Shown here one piece after another: positions 36,447 through 44,546 of a stretch of 64,000 nt of DNA. This DNA is from DATARH01 sp963789255. Lineage in GTDB: Bacteria > Pseudomonadota > Alphaproteobacteria > ATCC43930 > CGMCC-115725. The stretch spans positions 2,356,001 to 2,420,000 of the forward strand of contig CAWBJW010000002.1 in the NCBI GenBank assembly GCA_963789255.1. Direction: 5' to 3'. The position numbers were made by a program, and so were the translations under genes. Position 1 is the stretch's first letter. Every line of letters begins with the position of its first letter. Under the pieces are notes generated by a model that worked only from the letters and a program-made list of their open reading frames with translations, was not told the origin of the DNA and made no database searches.

Positions 36447-37280
36447 TCAGGACCCGATCAGCCCGTCGAGGGTTTGCGCCAGGCGGGCGAGGTCGGCCGG
36501 GCTCGACAGGCGGTGGTCGCCGTCCTTGACGAGGCTCACGACGACATCGCGGCTGGCGAGGCGCCCGGCGAGGCGCAGGCTCAATTGCCACGGCACCGAT
36601 GCGTCGCGCATCCCGTGCAACAGCCGCACCGGCCTGTCGAGCGCGATCGGCGCGCCGAGCAGCAGATGGCGCCTGCCGTCCTCGATCAGCGCGCGGGTGT
36701 AGAGATACCCGGCCGGGTCGAACTCGGAGGGCAGGACGATCGCGCCGCGCTCGATGATCTCCGCGCGCTGCGCCGGGGTGAGACGCGGCCACAGCAGCTC
36801 CTCGGTGAAGTCGGGCGCGCCGGCGACGCCGACGAGCGCGGCAATGCGCTCGGGCCGGGCGAGCGCGGCGAGCAGCATGATCCAGCCGCCCATGCTGGAG
36901 CCGATGAGGATCTGCGGACCCGACGTCAGCGAATCGATGACGGCAATCGCATCCTCGCGCCAGCGCCCGATCGTGCCGGCGGCGAAATCGCCGCTCGACG
37001 CACCGTGCCCGAAATAATCGAAACGCACATAAGTCTGTCCGCGCGATCGGCAATAATTCTCTAGAAACAAGGCTTTGATGCCGCTCATGTCAGAGCGGAA
37101 GCCGCCGAGGAAGACAATGCCGGGCGGCATGCCGGCGAGACGGCGGTAGGCGATTGTGGCATCACCCGGGCGTGCTAGAATTTGACAAGTCCGCCCTGGT
37201 CGAATGAGGTGGCGCCGGTGCGCTGTCAGGTGCGGGCATCGAGGTGTTGCAGCAAGCCGAATGACAAGCGACGATAGCAT
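36447..37280 (-). CDS. Alpha/beta hydrolase (ABHD10/carboxylesterase-like)
   Basis: Contains 'GIVFLGGFRSDMSGIKA', nucleophile Ser in 'LIGSSMGGWIM', an acidic residue in 'LLHGMRDASVPW' and a His in 'VKDGDHRLSSPAD', all typical of bacterial ABHD10-like serine hydrolases. The conserved part begins at about 37190 ('ILARPGDATIAYRRLAG'). No ATG, GTG or TTG lies just before it in frame; the nearest ATG is 37280, overlapping the divergent glycosyltransferase start by 20 nt, so the true start is uncertain (a rare codon or a further base error is possible). Confidence 0.8.
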   Translation of the reverse strand: MLSSLVIRLAATPRCPHLTAHRRHLIRPGRTCQILARPGDATIAYRRLAGMPPGIVFLGGFRSDMSGIKALFLENYCRSRGQTYVRFDYFGHGASSGDFAAGTIGRWREDAIAVIDSLTSGPQILIGSSMGGWIMLLAALARPERIAALVGVAGAPDFTEELLWPRLTPAQRAEIIERGAIVLPSEFDPAGYLYTRALIEDGRRHLLLGAPIALDRPVRLLHGMRDASVPWQLSLRLAGRLASRDVVVSLVKDGDHRLSSPADLARLAQTLDGLIGS

Positions 37281-38484
37281 TGCCGGTCCGCCGACAGAAG
37301 GCCGCCCGCCGGCGGTGCTGCAGGTCATCCCAAGCCTCATATCCGGCGGCGTCGAACGCGGCACCATCGACCTCGCCGGCGCGCTGGTCGCCGCCGGCTG
37401 GACCGCCTATGTCGCCTCGGGCGGGGGTCCGATGGAGCACCATCTGGCGCGAATCGGGGCACGCCATCTGAAATTGCCGCTGGCCTCGAAGAACCCGCTG
37501 GTGATGCGCCGCAACGCCGCCATGCTGACCGAGATCATCCGCCATGCACAGGATCGACATCGTGCATGCCCGCAGCCGCGCGCCGGCCTGGAGCGCCTGG
37601 TCGGCGGCGCGCGCCACCCAACGGCGCTTCGTGACGACGTTTCATAACGCCTACGACATCGATCTGCCGCTGAAGCGTTGGTACAACTCGGTGATGGCCC
37701 GCGGCGAGCGGGTCATCGCGATCTCGGATTTTGTCGGTGAGCACGCCGCCGAAATCTACGGGGTCGGCCCCGACCGGCTGCGAATCATTCCGCGCGGCGT
37801 CGATCTCGCCGCGTTCGATCCGCACCGGGTCAGCGGCGAACGGGTCGCCGCCCTGGCGGCACGGTGGCGGGTACCCGAGGACTCTGCGGTCGTCATGCTG
37901 CCGGGGCGCCTGACGCGCTGGAAGGGCGGCCTCGATTTCATCGCGGCGATCGCCCGGCTCGGCCGCCGCGATCTGTGCTGCCTCTTGGTCGGCGCCGAGC
38001 AGCGGCCCGGCTTCCGCCGCGAACTCGAGGCCGCGATCGATCGGCTCGGCCTCATGGGGATGTTTCGCATCGTCGAGGACTGCCAGCGACATGCCGGCGG
38101 CCTACATGCTGTCGGATGCGGTGGTTTCCGCCTCGACCGATCCCGAAGGGTTCGGCCGGGTCGATCATCGAGGCGCAGGCGATGGGCCGCCCGGTGGTCG
38201 CCACCGACCACGGCGGCGCCCGCGAAACCATCCTCCCCGGGGTTACCGGCTGGCTCGCGCCGGCGGGCGATCCGGCGGCGCTCGCCTCCGCCATCGGCGA
38301 GGCGCTGGGGCTCGACGGCACGGCGCGGGCGGCGTTCGCGCGGCGCGCCAGGGCGCATGTCGCGGCGGGCTACACCCGCGAGACGATGTGCGCGAAGACG
38401 ATCGACGTCTACGAGGAACTGCTGTTTCCGGTGCCCGCCGCCGCCGCCGTCGAAGAGCGCCAACCGCTCCCGATCGTGGCTTAG
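37261..38484 (+). CDS. Glycosyltransferase family 4 protein, three frameshifts in this sequence
   Basis: GT-B fold sugar transferase. In order across frames: N-terminal 'VLQVIPSLISGGVERGTIDLA'; 'IDIVHARSRAPAWSAW', 'VTTFHNAYD', 'VIAISDFVGEH'; 'RIIPRGVDLAAFDP', 'VMLPGRLTRWKGGLDFI'; 'AYMLSDAVVSASTDPEGFGR'; and 'IIEAQAMGRPVVATDHGGA' with the acidic E-x7-E donor site. Removing single bases at 37546, 38083-38084 and 38163 yields one 406-residue protein. It likely adds a sugar to lipopolysaccharide or another surface glycan; no other glycan genes are near. Three losses in one otherwise conserved gene point to sequence error. Confidence 0.85.
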
Positions 38485-38487
38485 CCT

Positions 38488-38519
38488 ACATTTGTGATTG
38501 CGCTTCGCTCGCAATGACA
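38488..38519. repeat. Short palindromic fragment
   Basis: ATTGCG-CTTCGCT-CGCAAT within 'TGTGATTGCGCTTCGCTCGC' and 'AATGACA'. It looks like the tip of a longer intergenic palindrome of the type common in related genomes, placed between the ends of two converging genes. Confidence 0.5.
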
Positions 38520-38529
38520 GGCGAGCGTC

Positions 38530-39591
38530 TCAATGAAAGCGCGGCTTCACTTCCTCGCATAAGAGGCGCAGCGCGTTCAGTACCCGGTGCTGCGGGATCT
38601 GCCCGCCGCAATTCAGTTCGGCGAGGATGCCGTCGAGGCCGATTTCCTCGTCGACCTCGCGCAGCCGCGCCGTGAAGCCGTCGGGCTCGTCGATCAGCAC
38701 CTGGGTGGCCAGCGCCTCCTCATAGGTCAGCGCCTCCAGCCGCTCGACGCGGCGCAGCCGCTGCACGGCAACGTCGCCGCCGGCGCGCCGTGCCGAATCG
38801 CGCCCCAGCTCGGCCTGATAGCGGAAGAAGCCCATCAGGCTGTCTTTTGCCTCGGCGCGGGCGCGCTGCCTTGTTTCAGCGAGATAGGCCGGGACCCGCA
38901 AATACACCCGGCCGCGCCCCTTATGGCCGGCTGCCGCATAGGCCGCACGATAGGCCTTTATGTGCGCCGCCAATTGCGAGAACGGGCCCTGGCGCACCGC
39001 GACGAAGATCGGCATGCCGAGCCGGCCGATCTGCGGGAAGGTCTCGGGCGTGGCCGCCGCCATGCGCAATTCGGGATACGGTTTCTGCCACGGCTTTGGC
39101 GTCAGCGCGACGTTGTCGAAGCTGTAATACTTGCCCTGATACGAGAACGCCTTCTCGGTCCACGCAAGCTTCAGGATTTCGAGGGTTTCGGCGAAGCGCT
39201 CGCGGCTTTCGGCGTAGGAGATGCCGTAATCCTCGTAGGTGCGCACGACGCCGCTGCGGCCGATGCCGTAGATCAGCCTGCCATGGCTGATCTGGTCGAT
39301 CGTCGCGGCCTCCTCGGCGAGGCGCAGCGGGTGCGACAGCGGCAATACCTGGACGGCGATGCCGATCCGGATTGTACTGGTGCGCGCGGCAATGGCGCTC
39401 GCCACCATCATCGGCGCCGACATGACCGAGCGCTCGGGCGCGCCGTGCAATTCGGCGAGCCACACCGCGTCGAGGCCGACCCGCTCGGCCGTCTCGACTT
39501 CGGCCAGCGCCTGATCGAATGCGGCACTTTCGGCGCCGCTCGCGCCAGCGCCGCCGACCGGCGGAAATTCCATGAAACTGCCGAATTCCAT
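38530..39591 (-). CDS. LLM class flavin-dependent oxidoreductase
   Basis: A 353-residue luciferase-like monooxygenase. Features are 'AERVGLDAVWLAELHG', 'TIRIGIAVQVLPLSHPLRLA' and 'GRLIYGIGRSGVVRTYEDYG', the strands that form the flavin pocket. Its long C-terminal part distinguishes it from the 273-residue relative at 1153-1974. Start ATG 39591 follows ACGGAGAT. It converges with the glycosyltransferase. The substrate is unknown. Confidence 0.87.
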   Translation of the reverse strand: MEFGSFMEFPPVGGAGASGAESAAFDQALAEVETAERVGLDAVWLAELHGAPERSVMSAPMMVASAIAARTSTIRIGIAVQVLPLSHPLRLAEEAATIDQISHGRLIYGIGRSGVVRTYEDYGISYAESRERFAETLEILKLAWTEKAFSYQGKYYSFDNVALTPKPWQKPYPELRMAAATPETFPQIGRLGMPIFVAVRQGPFSQLAAHIKAYRAAYAAAGHKGRGRVYLRVPAYLAETRQRARAEAKDSLMGFFRYQAELGRDSARRAGGDVAVQRLRRVERLEALTYEEALATQVLIDEPDGFTARLREVDEEIGLDGILAELNCGGQIPQHRVLNALRLLCEEVKPRFH

Positions 39592-39799
39592 CGTCGAAAA
39601 TCTCCGTAGAGCGCGGCATCATCATCGTGGCGAGGGCGCGGCCGCGCAAGCAATGTATCGTCCCATGGCGTGACGACGGCTTGACCCCACGACCGGGGAT
39701 GGCTGGCGCTTGGCAGGCGTATAACTCGACGCTACGGTAGCGTTGCGTTTCATTTTCCGGCCCGGCGCGATCGCGCCGCCGACGATCGGGAGAACCCAG

Positions 39800-40072
39800 A
39801 TGCCTTGGAAGCGGATTGCTCTTTCGGCCGCGCTGGTCGCGGCGCTTGCCGCCCTGCCGTTCTCGGCCGCGCAAGCCTACCATCATCGCGGTTTCCCGCT
39901 GTTCTGGCCGTTTGTCGCCGGGGCTGCCGTCGTCGGCACCGCGGCGGCGATCGCCGCCGCGCCGCTCCGGGCCGTCGCGCCGCCCTATTACTATCCTGCG
40001 CCGCCGGCGCCCTATTATGCGCCGCCGCCGGCCTATTACGCGCCGGGCTACTACCCGCCGTATTACCGCTGA
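39800..40072 (+). CDS. Small secreted Pro/Tyr-rich protein
   Basis: A 90-residue protein with a classical signal peptide ending at 'AAQA', then 'YHHRGFPLFWPFVAGAAVVG' with a second hydrophobic stretch, and a low-complexity tail of P-Y-Y and A-P-P units. It may be anchored by the second segment with a periplasmic or extracellular tail. It is a tandem relative of the next gene (40195). RBS CGGGAGAAC. Function unknown. Confidence 0.65.
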   Translation: MPWKRIALSAALVAALAALPFSAAQAYHHRGFPLFWPFVAGAAVVGTAAAIAAAPLRAVAPPYYYPAPPAPYYAPPPAYYAPGYYPPYYR

Positions 40073-40194
40073 TCGGGCCGGCGGGATCGGCGGATCGAGG
40101 AGGGCCGCGCCGCCGACGGATGACCCGACGATGGGGTTGCGCTGATCGTCTCGCCGGGTCATCGTCATCGACCTGCCCAACCCGGGAGCCCCCC

Positions 40195-40485
40195 ATGCGT
40201 ATCCAGCGGATTGCGATTTCGGCCGTGTTCGCCGCCGGGCTTGCCGCTCTGCCGCTCTCAACCGCCAGGGCGCAATACATCTATCCCTGCAACCCGTTTC
40301 CGCTGTTCTGGCCGTTCTGCGCGGCGGCCACCATTGTCGGTACCGCCGCGACGATTGTCACCGCGCCGTTCAGGGCGGCCGCCGGCGCGCCGTATTACGG
40401 CCAACCCGGACCTTACTACGGCCCGCCGCCCGGCGCTTATTACCCGCCCGGCGCCTCGCCTTATGCCCCTGCCGGCCCGCGCTGA
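40195..40485 (+). CDS. Small secreted Pro/Tyr/Gly-rich protein, paralogue of the previous gene
   Basis: A 96-residue protein with the same layout as the 39800 gene: signal peptide ending near 'TARA', then 'PFPLFWPFCAAATIVGTAAT', then a tail of Y-Y-G-Q-P-G-P and Y-Y-P-P-G units. It has two Cys not present in its neighbour. The two lie 122 nt apart with similar leader sequences, consistent with duplication. Function unknown. Confidence 0.65.
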   Translation: MRIQRIAISAVFAAGLAALPLSTARAQYIYPCNPFPLFWPFCAAATIVGTAATIVTAPFRAAAGAPYYGQPGPYYGPPPGAYYPPGASPYAPAGPR

Positions 40486-40570
40486 GCCGGCGCGCCTCGC
40501 GGCGCTGGCGTCGCGGACATCGGTGCCCTTACAATCGCATCTCGGCGACCAACCCCAAGGAGATGCCGCG

Positions 40571-40921
40571 ATGCGAATCCATAATCTCTACGTCAACGCG
40601 AACGGCCAATCGCATTTCCGCGACATCGAAGTCGAATGGGTCGAGGAGGGCCGCGGCGGCAAGCTGTCGAAGCGGCTGCCGGCGACCGGCATCATCTTCC
40701 GCGAGGTGCAGCCGAGCTACGATCTCGACTGGCATCCCGCGCCGCGCCGGCAATACATCATCAACCTCGACGCCGGCGTCCAGATCACCGCCAGCGACGG
40801 CGAGGCCCGGGTCATCGGCGCCGGCGAGGTGATCCTGGTCGAAGACACCTCGGGCAAGGGGCATCTCTCGAAGGCCGTCGAGGGCAAGGTGCGCCACTGC
40901 ATCTTCGTCCCGGCCGAATAG
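40571..40921 (+). CDS. Cupin-like small protein
   Basis: A 116-residue single-domain protein predicted to be all beta. 'PAPRRQYIINLDAGVQITASDG' over two strands, followed by 'IGAGEVILVEDTSGKGHLSK', is the shape of a cupin barrel, with a possible metal His in 'GKGHLSK'. Start ATG 40571 follows AAGGAG. The VOC-family gene starts 2 nt downstream, so they form an operon that converges on the hydrolase/GrdB-like/cupin unit. Catalytic role unknown. Confidence 0.75.
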   Translation: MRIHNLYVNANGQSHFRDIEVEWVEEGRGGKLSKRLPATGIIFREVQPSYDLDWHPAPRRQYIINLDAGVQITASDGEARVIGAGEVILVEDTSGKGHLSKAVEGKVRHCIFVPAE

Positions 40922-40923
40922 CC

Positions 40924-41301
40924 ATGCTTCGGCCGAAGGCGCTCGATCACATCGGGATTGTCGTTACCGATCTCGAGCGCAGCCTGCGCTTCTACGAGGC
41001 GCTCGGGGTGGAGTTGGTGCGCCGGCCACGCCGGCCGGGCGGCGCGACAGTGCTCCGACCCGGCAACGCGGACGTGAACATGTTCTGCAATCCTGCTTCC
41101 ACCGATTGCGGCGAGCGGCAACGCATCGATCATCTCTGCCTCGAAATGGACGCTGCAACGATCGACGTTGTGATCGAAGGACTTGCAGCCGTAGGGATTG
41201 CGGCGGCCGGCGGCCCGGTAGCGCGCAGCGACGGGACCGCGCTCTTTGTCCACGACCCCGACGGTGCGCGGATCGAACTGCTGGTCAAGCATCCGGTCTG
41301 A
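40924..41301 (+). CDS. VOC (glyoxalase/dioxygenase superfamily) protein
   Basis: A 125-residue vicinal oxygen chelate protein with 'LDHIGIVVTDLERSLRFYEALG' (with the first metal His), 'HLCLEM' in the middle and 'FVHDPDGARIELLVKH' at the end (with the metal Glu). Members are glyoxalases, epimerases, dioxygenases or resistance proteins. It begins 2 nt after the cupin-like gene stop. Substrate not predictable. Confidence 0.88.
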   Translation: MLRPKALDHIGIVVTDLERSLRFYEALGVELVRRPRRPGGATVLRPGNADVNMFCNPASTDCGERQRIDHLCLEMDAATIDVVIEGLAAVGIAAAGGPVARSDGTALFVHDPDGARIELLVKHPV

Positions 41302-41304
41302 GCG

Positions 41305-42183
41305 TCACATTCCGAGGATCGAGCCGGTTACCGAGCGGGGGTCGCGGCGCGGCCAGCGGTCGTTTTCGACCTGGTGGAAGAAATCGGCGAGAGCCTGGTT
41401 GAACAGATCGGGCTCCTCGATATTGAGCGCGTGCCCGGTATTCGGGAACACGACGAGCGCCGCCGAGGGAATGAGGCGCTTCATCAGCAGGCCGGGTTCG
41501 AGGCACGGATCGTCCTCGTCGCCGGTCGCGATCAGAACAGGCACGTCGAGCTTCTTCATCGGCTCGGTCAGTTCCCACAGCGAGGGGCGGCGCGCCTGGA
41601 CGCCGCGCTGCGTATTGGCCGAGCCGCGGGTCGAATGCTCGCCGAGTTGCTGGAGGAACTCGGCATAGCCGCGCGGGTCCTTGTTCTGCAGCTGCACGCG
41701 GGTGGGGCCGGCACCGTAGGTCTTGCTGACCTCTGCCATGCCGCTTCTTTCGATCTGCGCTGCGGTGCGCGCCACCTCCTCGGCAAACTGCGTTCGCTTG
41801 TCGGGCTGGGCGCCATAGCCGCAGCCGGCGACAACCAGCGCGCTGGCGCGCTCGGGATAGGCGAAGCCGAAATGCAGCACGGCAAAGCCGCCCATCGAGA
41901 TGCCGACGATATGCGCCTTGACGATGGCGAGCCCGTCGAGCACGGCGCGGATGTCGTCGCATGCCCGCTCCTGCGAATACTGATGCCAATCCTCGGGGAC
42001 ATCGGAGGGCGGGTAGCCGCGGGCGTTGAACGCAATGCAGCGATAGCGCCGCGAGAAATAGCGCAGCTGCGTCTCATAGCTGCGATAATCCCCGGCGAAC
42101 TCGTGGACGAAGACGATCGGATAGCCGGACCCGGCCTCTTCGTAATACAGGCGGACGCCGTCATCGGTGGTGATGTCGGGCAT
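41305..42183 (-). CDS. Alpha/beta fold hydrolase in the selenoprotein operon
   Basis: A 292-residue hydrolase with 'IVFVHEFAGDYRSYETQLRYF' at the oxyanion region, nucleophile Ser96 in 'GISMGG', an acidic residue in 'IATGDEDDPC' and a His in 'FPNTGHALNIEEP'. Its ATG shares one base with the stop of the GrdB-like gene (TAATG), so translation is coupled. This tight link suggests it acts on a substrate or product of the GrdB-like protein (inference). The family resembles 3-oxoadipate enol-lactonases and C-C hydrolases. Confidence 0.88.
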   Translation of the reverse strand: MPDITTDDGVRLYYEEAGSGYPIVFVHEFAGDYRSYETQLRYFSRRYRCIAFNARGYPPSDVPEDWHQYSQERACDDIRAVLDGLAIVKAHIVGISMGGFAVLHFGFAYPERASALVVAGCGYGAQPDKRTQFAEEVARTAAQIERSGMAEVSKTYGAGPTRVQLQNKDPRGYAEFLQQLGEHSTRGSANTQRGVQARRPSLWELTEPMKKLDVPVLIATGDEDDPCLEPGLLMKRLIPSAALVVFPNTGHALNIEEPDLFNQALADFFHQVENDRWPRRDPRSVTGSILGM

Positions 42184-43124
42184 TATTCTGCTGCCTCCGG
42201 CTTGGTGCGTATGGTTTTCGCGATTTCCTTCTGGCGGTCGAATTCGGCGCGGCGGCGGGCGATCTCCTCGGGCGACAGGCGCGCGATATTGGAAAAATCG
42301 AGCTTCCAGGCCGGGTCGGCACTCCAGCGCAGCGGCGACTGCACCGTGGTGCGCGGCGCCGGCGCCGCTTCGAGGACGCGCAGCGCGAGTTCCAGCGTGA
42401 ATTCCTGCGAGTCAGGGTCATTCGGCCGCCCGGCCGGGTTGCCGAGCGGGAAGTCGCTGAAGAGGAACCGCGGCACGCCGACATATTCGACGATGTCCTT
42501 GGCGCATCCGATGATCACGGTCGGGATGCCGTTCGCTTCGAGGTGACGGGCGGCCAAACTCACGGTCTGGTGACACACCGGTCAAACCGCGACGAGCAGA
42601 ACCGCGTCGGCCTTGTCCGCGCGCACCCGCGCCAGCAGTTCGGGACAATCCCGATCGAGCGTTGCGCGATGGCTGCGGTTGGTCGGGGCGCCGTGAAAGC
42701 GCGGCGCCACCTCGCCGATCCGGCCTCCGGCCGCGAGCCGGCGCAATGCCGGCAGTGGGAACCAGGTGTTGCAGTCCTCGGCCGTCGTATGGGTGCGGTC
42801 GTAGCCGACATGCGCGATGCGCAGATCGTGATCCTTCGCGGTGTCGCCGGAATAGACCGTGTAGAACTTGGAAGCGGCGTTGTAGGCCGCAGCCGGTCCC
42901 TGGTCGCCGTTGCCCGGCTGGTACGGCGCCGCCGTCGTGATCAGCCCAATTCGGCTGTCGCGGAGCGGCTTTTGCAGCGGCGCGAACGGCACCTCGGCAT
43001 AATGCGCCCAGCGATAGGGCGCGCCATAGCCGAGCGCCTGATAATAGTCGCGGATCCGCGTCATATAGGGGATCGGCATATCGTGCTCGGGCGCAAACCC
43101 GAACCCCTCCTCACGGTCGCTCAT
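42183..43124 (-). CDS. GrdB-like selenoprotein (glycine/sarcosine/betaine reductase component B family), Sec at TGA 42584-42582
   Basis: A 313-residue protein if TGA codon 181 is read as selenocysteine. Before it the frame runs from ATG 43124 (GAGGAATGTG upstream) through 'SRIGLITTAAPYQPGNGDQG' and 'AHVGYDRTHTTAEDCNTWFP'; after it the same frame continues U-P-V-C-H-Q-T-V, then 'HLEANGIPTVIIGCAKDIVE' and 'GVPRFLFSDFPLGNPAGRP'. Both halves belong to the GrdB/PrdB-related family, whose active site is UxxC or CxxC. A SECIS-like hairpin follows the TGA. It would be missed or split in two by ordinary gene finding. GrdB relatives reductively cleave amino compounds, but GrdA/GrdC partners are absent here, so the reaction is unknown. 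Confidence 0.8.
42542..42581 (-). promoter_or_regulatory. Candidate bacterial SECIS element
   Basis: Immediately after the TGA on the coding strand. A 6-bp stem CCAGAC (42570-42565) pairs with GTTTGG (42559-42554, one G-U) around the 5-nt loop CGTGA (42564-42560). The loop starts 18 nt after the UGA and contains GU, in line with the position of the E. coli fdhF SECIS loop. An outer GGTG/CACC pairing (42579-42576 with 42545-42542) may extend it. Confidence 0.6.
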
Positions 43125-43135
43125 CACATTCCTCT

Positions 43136-43531
43136 TCAACGCGCTGCGAAATACTCGAGGTCGGCCGGCCGCGGGCGCCAGTCGGGGTTGCTCGGCCATT
43201 CCCTGGTGCGTCCGGCCATGTCCTCTCCGTAGCGCACGCGGAACAAGAGGGTGCGCTCGGGCCCGGTGATCCATTCGTGCAATTCGCCGGGCGGGTGAAC
43301 GACAAACCAGCCGGGGGTCACCGTCACCGTCTCGCCCGGCGTCTTCATCGTGCCGCCGCCCTCGAAGCAGAAATAGATCTCGGTCGCCTGCGGATGGCAG
43401 TGATAGGGGCTGACCTGCCCCGGCTCCCAGCAGGCAATCGTCACATCGCCCTCGCCGACCCGCCCGAGCACCCGCTCGACATGCTTTTGCGGATCGAATT
43501 TCTCTTCGTTCTTCAGATTGAAACAATGCAT
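43136..43531 (-). CDS. Cupin domain protein upstream of the GrdB-like gene
   Basis: A 131-residue cupin. Motif 1 appears as 'SPYHCHPQATEIYFCFEGGG' (two His and a Glu as metal ligands), motif 2 as 'PGWFVVHPPGELHEW'. Its stop lies 11 nt before the GrdB-like start, making a cupin / selenoprotein / hydrolase operon. It could be a metal-dependent enzyme or a substrate-binding protein for this unit. Confidence 0.87.
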   Translation of the reverse strand: MHCFNLKNEEKFDPQKHVERVLGRVGEGDVTIACWEPGQVSPYHCHPQATEIYFCFEGGGTMKTPGETVTVTPGWFVVHPPGELHEWITGPERTLLFRVRYGEDMAGRTREWPSNPDWRPRPADLEYFAAR

Positions 43532-43556
43532 CGCTGGCCCCTTCCCGAAATGATCG

Positions 43557-44474
43557 TCAATGCCGCCATTCGCTCGCCGGCGGCGCGGTCTCGCCGAGCG
43601 GCAGGGCCGCCGCCGCTGCCGCCGCGGCGGGCAGCGGCGCCGGCGCTGCCGCCGGTTCGCCCTGGCGCGCCTCGAAGGCGCGGCGCTGGCGGAGCGCGGC
43701 GCGGACCGTCAGCGGGATCGAGACGAGGTAGACCGCCCCGACAAAGGTCAGCGTCGGCCATGGCGCCGTGGTGAAAAACCCGGCCATGACGCCGACGGCG
43801 AGCAGGGTCGGTATAACGAAACGATGCGGGATGCGGATGCGCTTCAACGATACCGTCGGAATGGTGCTGACCATCATCAGCGCGACGCCGGTGATCCAAA
43901 CCGCGTTCAGGTAGGGCGAGTGGGCGATCCAATCGGCCCATCCGCCGCCCCATTGGAAGCTGACGAACATCGGCAGCATCACCAGCCCGGCGCCGGCCGG
44001 GGCCGGCGCACCACTGAAGAAATTGGCGGCATAAGGCGGCGGCTCAGCGACGAGCTGGGTATTGAAGCGCGCCAGGCGCAACGCGCAACAGACCGCGAAG
44101 AACAGCACGATCGCCCAGCCGACGCTGTGCAATGCCTCCATCGTCCACAGATAGAGGACCGCGGCCGGCGCGACCCCGAAGCTGACGAAGTCGGAAAGGC
44201 TGTCGAGCTCGGCGCCGAACCGCGAGGTTGCCTTCAACAGCCGCGCGAGGCGGCCGTCGAGCCCGTCGAAGATCCCGGCGGCGATGATGGCGAACGCCGC
44301 GTACTGGAAATCGTCGTTCACCGCGAAGCGGATCGCGGTCATCCCCGCGCACAGCGCCAACAAGGTCAAGACGTTGGGCACCATGCGGTTGACCGACAAA
44401 TGCGACAACCGGCGGACCCGCATGCGCGGCCGCCGCCGCACCCGCTCGCGCATCCGCACCTGGGGCGAACGCAT
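43557..44474 (-). CDS. pssA: CDP-diacylglycerol-serine O-phosphatidyltransferase
   Basis: Makes phosphatidylserine from CDP-diacylglycerol and serine in the inner membrane. The CDP-alcohol phosphotransferase motif D-G-x2-A-R-x8-G-x3-D-x3-D is seen in 'FDGLDGRLARLL' and 'RFGAELDSLSD'. About seven hydrophobic segments follow, and the tail is a low-complexity Ala/Pro stretch. I prefer ATG 44474 (GAGAGGG upstream) over an in-frame GTG at 44495. It follows psd on the same strand, so the two form a phosphatidylethanolamine operon. Confidence 0.93.
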   Translation of the reverse strand: MRSPQVRMRERVRRRPRMRVRRLSHLSVNRMVPNVLTLLALCAGMTAIRFAVNDDFQYAAFAIIAAGIFDGLDGRLARLLKATSRFGAELDSLSDFVSFGVAPAAVLYLWTMEALHSVGWAIVLFFAVCCALRLARFNTQLVAEPPPYAANFFSGAPAPAGAGLVMLPMFVSFQWGGGWADWIAHSPYLNAVWITGVALMMVSTIPTVSLKRIRIPHRFVIPTLLAVGVMAGFFTTAPWPTLTFVGAVYLVSIPLTVRAALRQRRAFEARQGEPAAAPAPLPAAAAAAAALPLGETAPPASEWRH

Positions 44475-44546
44475 TGCCGTGGACCCTCTCGTCACCGCGC
44501 CTCACCGCGCAGTGTACACGAATTCGCGGCGCTCCGGGTCAAGCGC

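Noticed and set aside
42582..42584. Nonsense mutation splitting the GrdB-like gene
   Set aside because: The stop is TGA in exactly the UxxC position of this family, the frame is intact on both sides and a SECIS-like hairpin follows; decay would not place a stop there by preference. Kept as selenocysteine, with tests stated.
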